NCBI RefSeq assembly: GCF_024741795.1
Contig: NZ_CP102950.1
Location: 2,170,001-2,234,000 of the forward strand
Reading direction: 5' to 3'
Length of the DNA stretch: 64,000 bases
Source: Arthrobacter sp. CJ23
GTDB taxonomy: Bacteria > Actinomycetota > Actinomycetes > Actinomycetales > Micrococcaceae
The notes below the pieces were generated by a model that made no database searches, was not told where the DNA came from, and worked only from the letters and a program-made list of their open reading frames with translations. A program made the translations under genes and the position numbers. Positions within the stretch are counted from its first letter, which is position 1. Each line of letters opens with the position of its first letter. Positions 27,209-34,495 of the stretch are shown here, piece by piece.

Positions 27209-28014
27209 GACTGCTTCTTCCTGTCCAGGAACTGCTGCATGCGGTCGAATTTCGCCGCGGATTCGAAGAGCAGGCCCTGGGTGAGGTTGTCGATGAGTGG
27301 GTGGACTTCGCGCGGGCTGTGGAACACGGTCTTCGTCAGGCGGACCGCGAGGGGATCCTGGCGTGCGATGCGCCCTGCCAGGGCGTGGGCCGCGTCGAGG
27401 AGGGCCCCGGGTTCCACGAGTTCGGTGACCAGTCCCGCGGCCAGGCATTCCTCGCCGGTCAGGGTGCGTCCCGCGAGGAGGATCTCTTTGGCCAGGGGTT
27501 CCCCGACAAGCTCACGAAGACGCCAGGTGGCACCTGCTGCTGCCATGATGCCCAGCCCGGTTTCCGGGTTGCCCATGCGCAGGCCGGAGGTCCCGATCCG
27601 GAAATCGGCGGCGTAGGCGAGCTCGGCGCCCCCGCCGAGGGCGTAGCCGTCCAGGGCGGCGATCACGGGCAGGGGAAGGTTCGCGATCCGGTCGAACAGT
27701 GAGGAGTTGATGCCGGCCAGGGCATCATCCCGACGGCGTTCGCGAAGTTGGGCGATGTCCGCGCCGGAGGCGAATATGGCCTTCTCGCCCGTCTCCGGGT
27801 CCGCTGGAGTTCCCGACAGGATGAGGATTTTCGGCGCGCGCTCAAGGTAGGCGCATACAGCGTGCAGCTCGTCCACCATGGTCTGGTCGATGGCGTTGCG
27901 CACCTCGGGGCGGTCCAGCCGGACCGCCACCCGGTCCCCGCGCTCCTCGAGCAGCAACGTTACGAAAGCCGAGGCATCCAACGCCGTCCCGGCGTCGTTC
28001 ATCACCGCTGTCAC
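27205..28014 (-). CDS. Enoyl-CoA hydratase/isomerase
   Basis: A 269-residue crotonase: FASGADIAQLRE and LDGYALGGGAELAYAADFRIG form the CoA/oxyanion site, with Glu in NPETGLGIMAAAGAT. It hydrates the 2-enoyl-CoA made by the neighbouring dehydrogenases. The GTG at 28014 overlaps the thiolase stop (TAGTG) and has GGAAGG six bases before it; an ATG lies at 28002. Confidence 0.9.
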   Translation of the reverse strand: MTAVMNDAGTALDASAFVTLLLEERGDRVAVRLDRPEVRNAIDQTMVDELHAVCAYLERAPKILILSGTPADPETGEKAIFASGADIAQLRERRRDDALAGINSSLFDRIANLPLPVIAALDGYALGGGAELAYAADFRIGTSGLRMGNPETGLGIMAAAGATWRLRELVGEPLAKEILLAGRTLTGEECLAAGLVTELVEPGALLDAAHALAGRIARQDPLAVRLTKTVFHSPREVHPLIDNLTQGLLFESAAKFDRMQQFLDRKKQS

Positions 28015-29240
28015 TACACGCCTTCCAGCAGGAGGGCGGTGCCCTGGCCCACGCCGACGCACATCGTGGCGAGGCCGAGCTTGCGTCCTTCCCGGGCCAG
28101 TTCGCGTTCCATACGCCCGAGCAGGGTCACCACCAGGCGGGACCCCGAGGAGCCGAGCGGGTGGCCGAGGGCGATGGCACCGCCGTCGGAATTTACGATG
28201 TCTTCTTCCAGCTTCAGCTCCCGCATGACGGCCAGCGACTGCGAGGCGAAGGCCTCGTTCAGTTCGACGGCGCCCAGGTCGCCGACCGAGAGGCCGGCGC
28301 GCCCGAGGACCTTTCGCGTGGCAGGGACGGGGCCGATGCCCATGATCTCCGGGGCCACGCCCGCGGAGCCGCCCTCAAGGATCCGTGCCCGCGGCGCCAG
28401 GCCGTACTTCCTGACCGCGGCTTCGGAGGCGACCACAATGGCCGACGCGCCGTCGTTGAGCGTGGAGGCGTTGCCGGCGGTGACCACGGAGCCGCCCTTG
28501 ACCACGGGCCGGAGGCCGGAGAGGACGTCCGTGGTGGTTCCGGCCCGGGGTCCTTCGTCGGTGTCCATGACGGTCACGGCGCCCTTGCGCCCTGCCACGC
28601 TGACGGGCACGATTTCGTCCGCAAAGCGGCCGGCCTGGATAGCGGCGAGTGCCCGTTCGTGGGAGCGGACGGCAAAGGCGTCACAGTCGTCCCGGGACGT
28701 GCCGAAGACCCGTGCCACTTCCTCGGCAGTCTCCGGCATGGAGAACGCGGCCTTGCCGTCGCGGGAGAGCTCGCCGGAAAGGAAGGCGGGGTTGGTGAAG
28801 CGCCATCCGATGGAGGTGTCGAACACGGCCCCCGGCTTGGCGAACGCCGTGGTGGGCTTCTCCATGACCCAGGGGGCGCGGCTCATCGACTCAACGCCGC
28901 CCGCGACCACGATGTCAGCGGCGCCGGCTTTGACCATGTGGCTCGCCATGATGATGGCGGACAGTCCGGAGGCGCACAGGCGGTTGACGGTGATGCCGGG
29001 AACGGTGTCCGGGAACCCGGCGAGCAGCCAGGCCATCCGTGCAACGTTGCGGTTTTCCTCACCGGCGCCGTTGGCGTTGCCGAGGATGACCTCGTCCACC
29101 AGTGCGGGATCAATGCCGGCGCGTTCGACGGCGGCCCTCACGGTCAGTGCCGCGAGGTCGTCAGCCCGGACGGACGAGAGGGCGCCGCCGTAGCGGCCCA
29201 CGGGCGTGCGGGCGCCGCCGATCAGAAATGCTTCAGCCAT
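28014..29240 (-). CDS. Thiolase (3-oxoadipyl-CoA/acetyl-CoA acyltransferase type)
   Basis: A 408-residue thiolase. Catalytic residues are all visible: Cys89 in NRLCASGLSA, His in [14 protein letters not shown], and Cys in CVGVGQGTALLL. The sequence is of the PcaF/PaaJ-like degradative group. It cleaves 3-ketoacyl-CoA to acetyl-CoA and a shortened acyl-CoA. AAGGA lies before the ATG. With the adjacent hydratase, dehydrogenase and two acyl-CoA dehydrogenases it makes a full beta-oxidation cycle. Confidence 0.92.
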   Translation of the reverse strand: MAEAFLIGGARTPVGRYGGALSSVRADDLAALTVRAAVERAGIDPALVDEVILGNANGAGEENRNVARMAWLLAGFPDTVPGITVNRLCASGLSAIIMASHMVKAGAADIVVAGGVESMSRAPWVMEKPTTAFAKPGAVFDTSIGWRFTNPAFLSGELSRDGKAAFSMPETAEEVARVFGTSRDDCDAFAVRSHERALAAIQAGRFADEIVPVSVAGRKGAVTVMDTDEGPRAGTTTDVLSGLRPVVKGGSVVTAGNASTLNDGASAIVVASEAAVRKYGLAPRARILEGGSAGVAPEIMGIGPVPATRKVLGRAGLSVGDLGAVELNEAFASQSLAVMRELKLEEDIVNSDGGAIALGHPLGSSGSRLVVTLLGRMERELAREGRKLGLATMCVGVGQGTALLLEGV

Positions 29241-29306
29241 GGTTTTGGTTCCTTAAGTTCGTGTCGCTGTCGATCTGTCGCGATCCGCGGCAGCGGATCA
29301 GGACGT

Positions 29307-30509
29307 TCAGTTGAAGGCGGAGATGCCGGTGATGTCGCGGCCCACGATGAGTGCCTGCATGGAGTCGGTGCCCTCATAGGTGGAGACCACTTCCATGTCG
29401 GTCATGTGGCGGATGACGTGGTTCTCCAGGAGCAGTCCGTTGCCGCCGAGCAGATCGCGTGCTTCGTTGCAGATCCACTTGCCCTTCTGGGCGGTGGCCA
29501 TCTTGACCATGGATGCCTGGGCGTTGGTGAGCTGGCCCCGGTCCGCGAGTTCGGCCATGCGGGTGCACAGCAGCTGCATGGTGGTGAGTTCGCTGAGCAT
29601 GTTCGCCAGCCGGGACTGCACCAGCTGGAATGAGGCAATGGGCTTGCCGAACTGGATGCGGGTCTGGGCGTAGTCCGAGGCGATTTCGAAGACAGCCATG
29701 GCATGTCCTACGGCCTCCCAGGCGGCGCCGCCACGGGTGGCCTGCAGGACCCGGGCCACGTCGCGGAACGAGTGGCAGCCTTCCAGCCGGTTGGACGCGG
29801 GAAGCCGCATCTCCTCGATGACGATGCCGGCCTGGAGGATGGCGCGCTTGCCCACCTTGCCGGTGATGACGGTGGGGGCGTAGCCCGCGGGGTAGCGGCC
29901 GTCGCTGTCCTTTTCGACCACGAAGGCGTTGACGTTCCCATCTTCGGTGTTACGGGCAAACAGGACGATGACGTCCGCCGCGTGCCCGTTGCCGATCCAG
30001 CGCTTGTGGCCGTTCAGGACCCAGTGCTCGCCGTCGCGCCGGGCGCTGGTCTCCAAGGCAACGGAGTCCGAGCCGTGGTCCGGCTCGGTCAGGGCGAAGG
30101 CGCCGGTCTTCTCAATCCGGGCCAGTGCCGGGAGCCAGCGCTGCTTCTGCTCGTCGCTGCCCAGGATGTTCAGGGCGCCCATGCACAGATTGGAGTGGAC
30201 GCCCAGGAAGGTGTTGAGGCTGCCGTCCGCACGGGCCATCTCGCGGGCCACCATGCCGGCGGCCTTGCGGCTCATTCCCGGGCATCCGTAGCCCTGGATG
30301 GTGGTGCCGATGATGCCCAGCTCCGCCAGGGGCGGCAGGAGCTCCTCAGGGAACTCGGCCTTCTCCCAATAGGCGTTGATGACCGGCAGGACACGCTGCT
30401 CGGCGAAGCCGCGGACCTTGTCCCGGATGGTGATTTCCTCGGCGGTGAGGTCGTCGTCGAGGCGGAAGTAGTCCGACGTCGCAGTGTGCTGATCGACTGT
30501 GGTGGTCAT
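29307..30509 (-). CDS. Acyl-CoA dehydrogenase, glutaryl-CoA dehydrogenase type
   Basis: A 400-residue acyl-CoA dehydrogenase and first gene of the minus-strand beta-oxidation operon. AFALTEPDHGSDSVALET and WVLNGHKRWIGNG are FAD-site motifs; the catalytic Glu is in VSTYEGTDSMQALIVG. It is related to but clearly different from the enzyme at 25113. The frame extends to 30599, but GGAAG eight bases before the ATG at 30509 supports this start. Two short inverted repeats lie 70-110 bases upstream. Confidence 0.9.
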   Translation of the reverse strand: MTTTVDQHTATSDYFRLDDDLTAEEITIRDKVRGFAEQRVLPVINAYWEKAEFPEELLPPLAELGIIGTTIQGYGCPGMSRKAAGMVAREMARADGSLNTFLGVHSNLCMGALNILGSDEQKQRWLPALARIEKTGAFALTEPDHGSDSVALETSARRDGEHWVLNGHKRWIGNGHAADVIVLFARNTEDGNVNAFVVEKDSDGRYPAGYAPTVITGKVGKRAILQAGIVIEEMRLPASNRLEGCHSFRDVARVLQATRGGAAWEAVGHAMAVFEIASDYAQTRIQFGKPIASFQLVQSRLANMLSELTTMQLLCTRMAELADRGQLTNAQASMVKMATAQKGKWICNEARDLLGGNGLLLENHVIRHMTDMEVVSTYEGTDSMQALIVGRDITGISAFN

Positions 30510-30576
30510 GATGGCAGCTTCCGTTCTTGAGCTTGACTGAACTGCTGCTAACGATCCCATCGCGATTACTTTCAGT

Positions 30577-30590
30577 CCAATACCTATTGG
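30577..30590. promoter_or_regulatory. Palindrome upstream of beta-oxidation operon
   Basis: CCAATA-CC-TATTGG is a perfect inverted repeat about 70 bases before the first operon gene (start 30509). It is a candidate operator for the upstream LysR protein or another regulator. Confidence 0.4.
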
Positions 30591-30599
30591 GGTGCTCAT

Positions 30600-30618
30600 T
30601 ATTGCGAAAAATGCAATA
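30600..30618. promoter_or_regulatory. Second inverted repeat upstream of beta-oxidation operon
   Basis: TATTGC-N7-GCAATA is perfect and fits a T-N11-A LysR box inside (ATTGC-N7-GCAAT). Together with the 30577 palindrome it gives two ATTG-rich dyads about 23 bases apart, similar in core to the IclR-gene repeats at 15314 and 15342. Confidence 0.4.
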
Positions 30619-30663
30619 GTCCGATGGTGTGCCTGGACAGTGCGTTAACGGGGCGTCGCCCTC

Positions 30664-31593
30664 TCAGAGGCCGGTGCGTGCCTGTGCGCAGATGCCCAGC
30701 AGCATGGCCGCCGGTCCGTCCGACGGGGCCGGTCCGCTCCAGATGGCCTGCAGGTTCCGGGCCAGGTTTCCCTCGCGCAGGGGCACCTCGGTGAAACTGC
30801 CCATTCGCAGGGATCCTTCCACGGCCAGGCGGCTCAGCATTGCCGGCCCCATGCCGGCCGAGACCGACTGGCAGATGGCGGAATTGCTGTTGAATTCCAC
30901 AATCGGCGTGGCCCTGTTTGCGCCGACGCGCTCGTCGAGGAAGGCCCTGGTCCCGGATCCGGCTTCCCGCTCCAGCAAGTGCGTTGCCGCCAATTCCTTC
31001 AGGGTGACAGGTTCCCGGCGCGTGGCCCAGGGGTGGCCGGGAGGGGCGATGAGCACCAGTTCGTCGCTCCACACCGTCAAGGACGATAGCTGCGGGGGTA
31101 TGTCCGGGGTCTCGACGAAGCCGAGGGCGACGTCGCGGTTCTGTACGGCGGCAATGACCTCGCTGGAATTCATGACCCGCAGCCTGGTCTTGATGCGTGG
31201 ATCGGCCTCATGCAGCCGGCCGATCCACGTCGGTGCCAGATGCTCGGCAACCGTCATGCTCGCGGCGAAGGTGAACTCCCGGTCCGCTGGGGCGGCCAGC
31301 GCCTGCGCGCCGGTCCACAGGGTGTTGAGGCCCTGGAGCACTTCGCGCGCCCATTCGACGGTCAGCGCACCCTCCGGGGTGAGCTTCGAGCCGGTGGTTG
31401 CCCGGGACAGCAGCGGGTAACCCAGTCGCCGCTCCAGGGTCTTCACGGCCCGCGTCGCATTCGATTGGGCCATGCCCACGGCGCGTGCACCGGCACTGAG
31501 GCTGCCGTGGTCGGCGATGCCCACCAGGAGGGCGAGCGAAGACATTTGTATCCAATGTTCTATCCCGGGCTTCCGCTCCGATGCGCCATCCAT
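30664..31593 (-). CDS. LysR-family transcriptional regulator
   Basis: A LysR protein of about 309 residues: N-terminal winged helix (LLVGIADHGSLSAGARAVGMAQSNATRAVKTLERRLG) and a periplasmic-binding-like effector domain. The layout resembles regulators next to YeiH-type exporters, and the exporter gene is divergent 60 bases away. The start is uncertain: the frame opens at 31650, ATGs lie at 31593 and 31545; 31593 is chosen for length. It may also act on the operon starting at 30509, which follows in the same direction. Confidence 0.85.
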   Translation of the reverse strand: MDGASERKPGIEHWIQMSSLALLVGIADHGSLSAGARAVGMAQSNATRAVKTLERRLGYPLLSRATTGSKLTPEGALTVEWAREVLQGLNTLWTGAQALAAPADREFTFAASMTVAEHLAPTWIGRLHEADPRIKTRLRVMNSSEVIAAVQNRDVALGFVETPDIPPQLSSLTVWSDELVLIAPPGHPWATRREPVTLKELAATHLLEREAGSGTRAFLDERVGANRATPIVEFNSNSAICQSVSAGMGPAMLSRLAVEGSLRMGSFTEVPLREGNLARNLQAIWSGPAPSDGPAAMLLGICAQARTGL

Positions 31594-31653
31594 ATCAACA
31601 TCATATGTCCGTGATGGTCGGGCTGTGCCTACCGGGGAAATGCGGGGCATGAA

Positions 31654-32739
31654 ATGTTTCGTAATATGCGAAACAATGACGTCTCACTCGACTTCACGGG
31701 GAAAATCACCGCGCCCAAGGCGGTCGAACCGGGTCCTGATGTGGGGCACGCTCAGCAATTCCGCCAACTGTTGCCCGGCCTCGCCGCATGCATCATTGGC
31801 GGGGCGGCCTCGATGGCCGGCACCAGGCTGCTGCCCGGAGCCAGCCCGCTGCTGATTGCCATCCTGCTCGGTGCTCTCTGGCGCAATGCGCTGCCGGTCC
31901 CCGCGGCGTTCCACCCCGGTGTCGGGTTCTCCTCCAAGGCGCTGCTGCGTTTGGGCATCGTGCTTCTGGGGCTTCAGCTTTCGCTCTCCACGATCCTGGC
32001 GCTCGGCCCAGGCGTGCTGCTGGTGGTGGTGCTCTGCGTCGGCTTGACGTTCGGGGCCACGCTCATCATCGGCGGTTGGCTGGGCATCGAATTGCCGCAA
32101 CGGCTGCTGATCGCGGCCGGATTTTCGATCTGCGGTGCCGCGGCAGTGGCCGCCACGGAAAACGCCACCCGGGCCAAGCAGGAGCAAGTGGCGACGGCGA
32201 TCGGCCTGGTGGTGCTCTTCGGCACCTTGATGATCCCGGCCGCCCCCGCGGTGGGTGCGCTCTTCGGCATGGACGATGAAGCCATCGGGATGCTCATCGG
32301 GGCCTCGATCCACGAGGTGGCCCAGGTGGTGGCTGCCGGGGGAGCGGTCAGTTCGAGCGCACTGGCCGTGGCTGTGACCGTCAAACTGGCCCGCGTCGTG
32401 ACCCTCGCCCCCATTGTGGCCGGGCTGAGCATCTACATGCGGAAGAAGCACGCCGTGGCGGAAAGCAAGAAGCCGCCGATCGTTCCGTTGTTCGTGGTCG
32501 GCTTCATGGCGGCGATGCTGCTGCGCACCACGGGGACGGTGCCGGTACCGCTGCTCGAAGCGGCCCAGATGGCGCAGACGTTCCTGCTTGCCGCCGCAAT
32601 GTTCGGGCTCGGCCTCGGAGTCCACATCCGCGGGCTGATGCGCTCCGGCAGCCGCTCGCTGGTGCTCGCGGCGGTGGCGACCCTGGTGATCCTGGTGGTT
32701 GCGGTGGCCGGGACCCTCCTCTTCCCGCCGGCAGGCTAG
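31654..32739 (+). CDS. YeiH-type putative sulfate exporter family membrane protein
   Basis: A 361-residue membrane protein with about ten helices. The conserved FSICGAAAVAATENATRAK and IGASIHEVAQVVAAGGA segments identify the PSE (YeiH) family. Family members have been linked to sulfite/sulfate or organosulfonate export, but the substrate is not proven. An alternative ATG lies at 31669. Divergent from the LysR gene; followed by a strong terminator hairpin. Confidence 0.85.
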   Translation: MFRNMRNNDVSLDFTGKITAPKAVEPGPDVGHAQQFRQLLPGLAACIIGGAASMAGTRLLPGASPLLIAILLGALWRNALPVPAAFHPGVGFSSKALLRLGIVLLGLQLSLSTILALGPGVLLVVVLCVGLTFGATLIIGGWLGIELPQRLLIAAGFSICGAAAVAATENATRAKQEQVATAIGLVVLFGTLMIPAAPAVGALFGMDDEAIGMLIGASIHEVAQVVAAGGAVSSSALAVAVTVKLARVVTLAPIVAGLSIYMRKKHAVAESKKPPIVPLFVVGFMAAMLLRTTGTVPVPLLEAAQMAQTFLLAAAMFGLGLGVHIRGLMRSGSRSLVLAAVATLVILVVAVAGTLLFPPAG

Positions 32740-32755
32740 CGCTGTCGAAGGCAGA

Positions 32756-32787
32756 ATATCCCCGGGCGAACCATCGCCCGGGGATAT
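32756..32787 (+). terminator. Rho-independent-type hairpin after the exporter gene
   Basis: A perfect 14-bp stem (ATATCCCCGGGCGA / TCGCCCGGGGATAT) with an ACCA loop, 17 bases after the exporter stop, followed by TTG only. Confidence 0.75.
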
Positions 32788-32822
32788 TTGCGCCCAGGGT
32801 ACGGGCCCCCTTGCCCGAAACG

Positions 32823-32860
32823 AAAGGACTCCACGCCCCGTGAGGGGCGTGGAGTCCTTT
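32823..32860. terminator. Bidirectional terminator between convergent genes
   Basis: A perfect 17-bp stem beginning AAAGGACTCC and ending GGAGTCCTTT with a GTGA loop. A runs on one side and T runs on the other allow termination in both directions; it lies 20 bases from the stop of the minus-strand SDR gene. Confidence 0.85.
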
Positions 32861-32879
32861 GGTGCGAAGCCTTGAGGGG

Positions 32880-33590
32880 TCAGCGGCGGATGGAACCGCC
32901 GTCGACCACCAGGGTCTGCCCGGTCACGAACGAGGCGCCAGGGGAGAGGAAGAAACGGGTGGGACCCACGAAGTCCTCCACCACTGCCGCCCGCTTGATG
33001 GCACGGGTGCTGATGTTCGCTTCCTCGCCGCCTGCCAGCTTGGCCGCCAGCGGGGTGATCACTAGCCCGGGGGCCACCACGTTCACGGTGATGTTCCGCT
33101 CACCCATCTCCGCGGCGAGGCTGCGCGAGAAGCCGATGATGCCGGCCTTGGACGCAGCGTAGGCTGCGGCGCCCGCGGGGGCCTTGAACACGGTGCCGGA
33201 GGAGAACAGTACGATCCGGCCGCCATCCTCCACGAGGTCGGCGACACCCTGGATGAAGTTCAGCGTGCCGTGCAGGTTAAGGATCAGCGCACGTTCCCAC
33301 TCGGCTTTGGGCATGTCCATGAACGGACCGAAAACGCCGATGCCTGCACAGTGGACCAGCGAGTGGATGCTGGTGCGGCCCTGCGCCGCCAGGGCCGCGC
33401 GCACGTTGGCCGGGGCGTCACCGGCGACATCGCCGCTGACATAATTGACCCCGTCCAGCGGGTTGGCCGGTAGGGAACGGGAGACTGACGTGACGTCCCA
33501 GCCGTTTCTCAGATCCGCGGCCAGCGCCTCGCCGATGCCCGAGGAGCCGCCGCTGAGGACCAGTGCCGGGGAGGAGCCGCTTTCCGCCAT
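32880..33590 (-). CDS. SDR-family oxidoreductase
   Basis: A 236-residue classical SDR: GGSSGIG at residues 14-20, CAGIG at the NAG position, and Tyr144/Lys148 in AAYAASKAG; C-terminal GQTLVVDGGSIRR. Last gene of the minus-strand Baeyer-Villiger operon; its ATG overlaps the upstream hydrolase stop by one base (TAATG). It probably oxidises the alcohol precursor to the ketone used by the monooxygenase, or handles a hydroxy product of ester hydrolysis. Confidence 0.88.
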   Translation of the reverse strand: MAESGSSPALVLSGGSSGIGEALAADLRNGWDVTSVSRSLPANPLDGVNYVSGDVAGDAPANVRAALAAQGRTSIHSLVHCAGIGVFGPFMDMPKAEWERALILNLHGTLNFIQGVADLVEDGGRIVLFSSGTVFKAPAGAAAYAASKAGIIGFSRSLAAEMGERNITVNVVAPGLVITPLAAKLAGGEEANISTRAIKRAAVVEDFVGPTRFFLSPGASFVTGQTLVVDGGSIRR

Positions 33591-34489
33591 TACTTGCCGC
33601 CTTCAATGGTCGATTCGAGGAAGGCGCCGATGACGTTCCAGGTTTCCTGTGGGTGGGTGATGTTCGGGCAGTGCTTATAAGGCAGGAGCACGGCGCGGGC
33701 GTTCGGGAGCTCGGCCTGGAGGTTCATGGCCCAGCCGCTTTCCAGCAGCGTGTCGCCGGTGCACTCCACGAGCAGGGCCGGGGTGGCCACGCCCTGCAGC
33801 GGTGCGGGGAACGGATCGGCCGGGCGCACGACCTTCAGTGCCTCGGGAACCGGCATGTGCGGTCCGCGCATGGCGGTGAAGTGTCCGGGCGCGGTGGCCC
33901 AGCGCATGCGCGCATCGAGCTGGGCTTCCTTGTCCTCGGAGGGGTCACACAGGATGTCGACGATTTCCTCGAGGCGTTCGCGGGTGCCGTCGAAGTCGCC
34001 GATCCTGGCCATGTCCGGGGCCTTCCACGGGCCGCCGGTGCCGTTGATTGTGGTGACCGAGGCAATCCGGTCCCGATAGCCCTCATCGGCCAGTGCACGC
34101 AGGCCGATCGAGCCGCCGAACGAGTTGCCGACGATGTGCACGGGCTCGGTGATGCCCAGGGAATCGAGCAGCGAGAAGAGGTGGCGGATGCGGAAGGCGA
34201 ACGGAGAGACGTCCACGCGGATCGACTTGGCCGAGCCGCCGTAGCCGAGGAAGTCGGGGGCGATGACGCGGAACGTCTCCGCCGCGAGGGGAAGGACGTG
34301 GCTCCAGGTGACGTCGGAGCTGCCGCCCCAGGCACCGTCGTGCAGGAACACGACGGGAACCCCGTCGTCGGGGCCTCCCGAAAGGAAACGGGTTTCCAGG
34401 TTGGCGACGAGCGCGGTCGTCTCGGTGATCAAGGGTGTCTCGGTGAGCAAAGCAGCCTCCGTTGGAAAGGATCGGATGGTGGAAGTCAT
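33590..34489 (-). CDS. Alpha/beta hydrolase (esterase or C-C hydrolase type)
   Basis: A 299-residue alpha/beta-fold hydrolase: oxyanion motif VFLHDGAWGG near residue 50, nucleophile Ser123 in VGNSFGGSIG, and a C-terminal catalytic His region (YKHCPNITHPQE). The layout is MhpC/BphD-like. It is placed seven bases behind a Baeyer-Villiger monooxygenase, so hydrolysis of the ester or lactone product is the simplest role. Cleavage of a C-C bond in a dicarbonyl intermediate is an alternative. Confidence 0.85.
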   Translation of the reverse strand: MTSTIRSFPTEAALLTETPLITETTALVANLETRFLSGGPDDGVPVVFLHDGAWGGSSDVTWSHVLPLAAETFRVIAPDFLGYGGSAKSIRVDVSPFAFRIRHLFSLLDSLGITEPVHIVGNSFGGSIGLRALADEGYRDRIASVTTINGTGGPWKAPDMARIGDFDGTRERLEEIVDILCDPSEDKEAQLDARMRWATAPGHFTAMRGPHMPVPEALKVVRPADPFPAPLQGVATPALLVECTGDTLLESGWAMNLQAELPNARAVLLPYKHCPNITHPQETWNVIGAFLESTIEGGK

Positions 34490-34495
34490 GGGGAG

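Noticed and set aside
32756..32860. Pair of strong inverted repeats as an integration site or insertion-sequence end
   Set aside because: They are perfect short hairpins directly after two convergent genes, with no flanking duplication or transposase, so terminators explain them.
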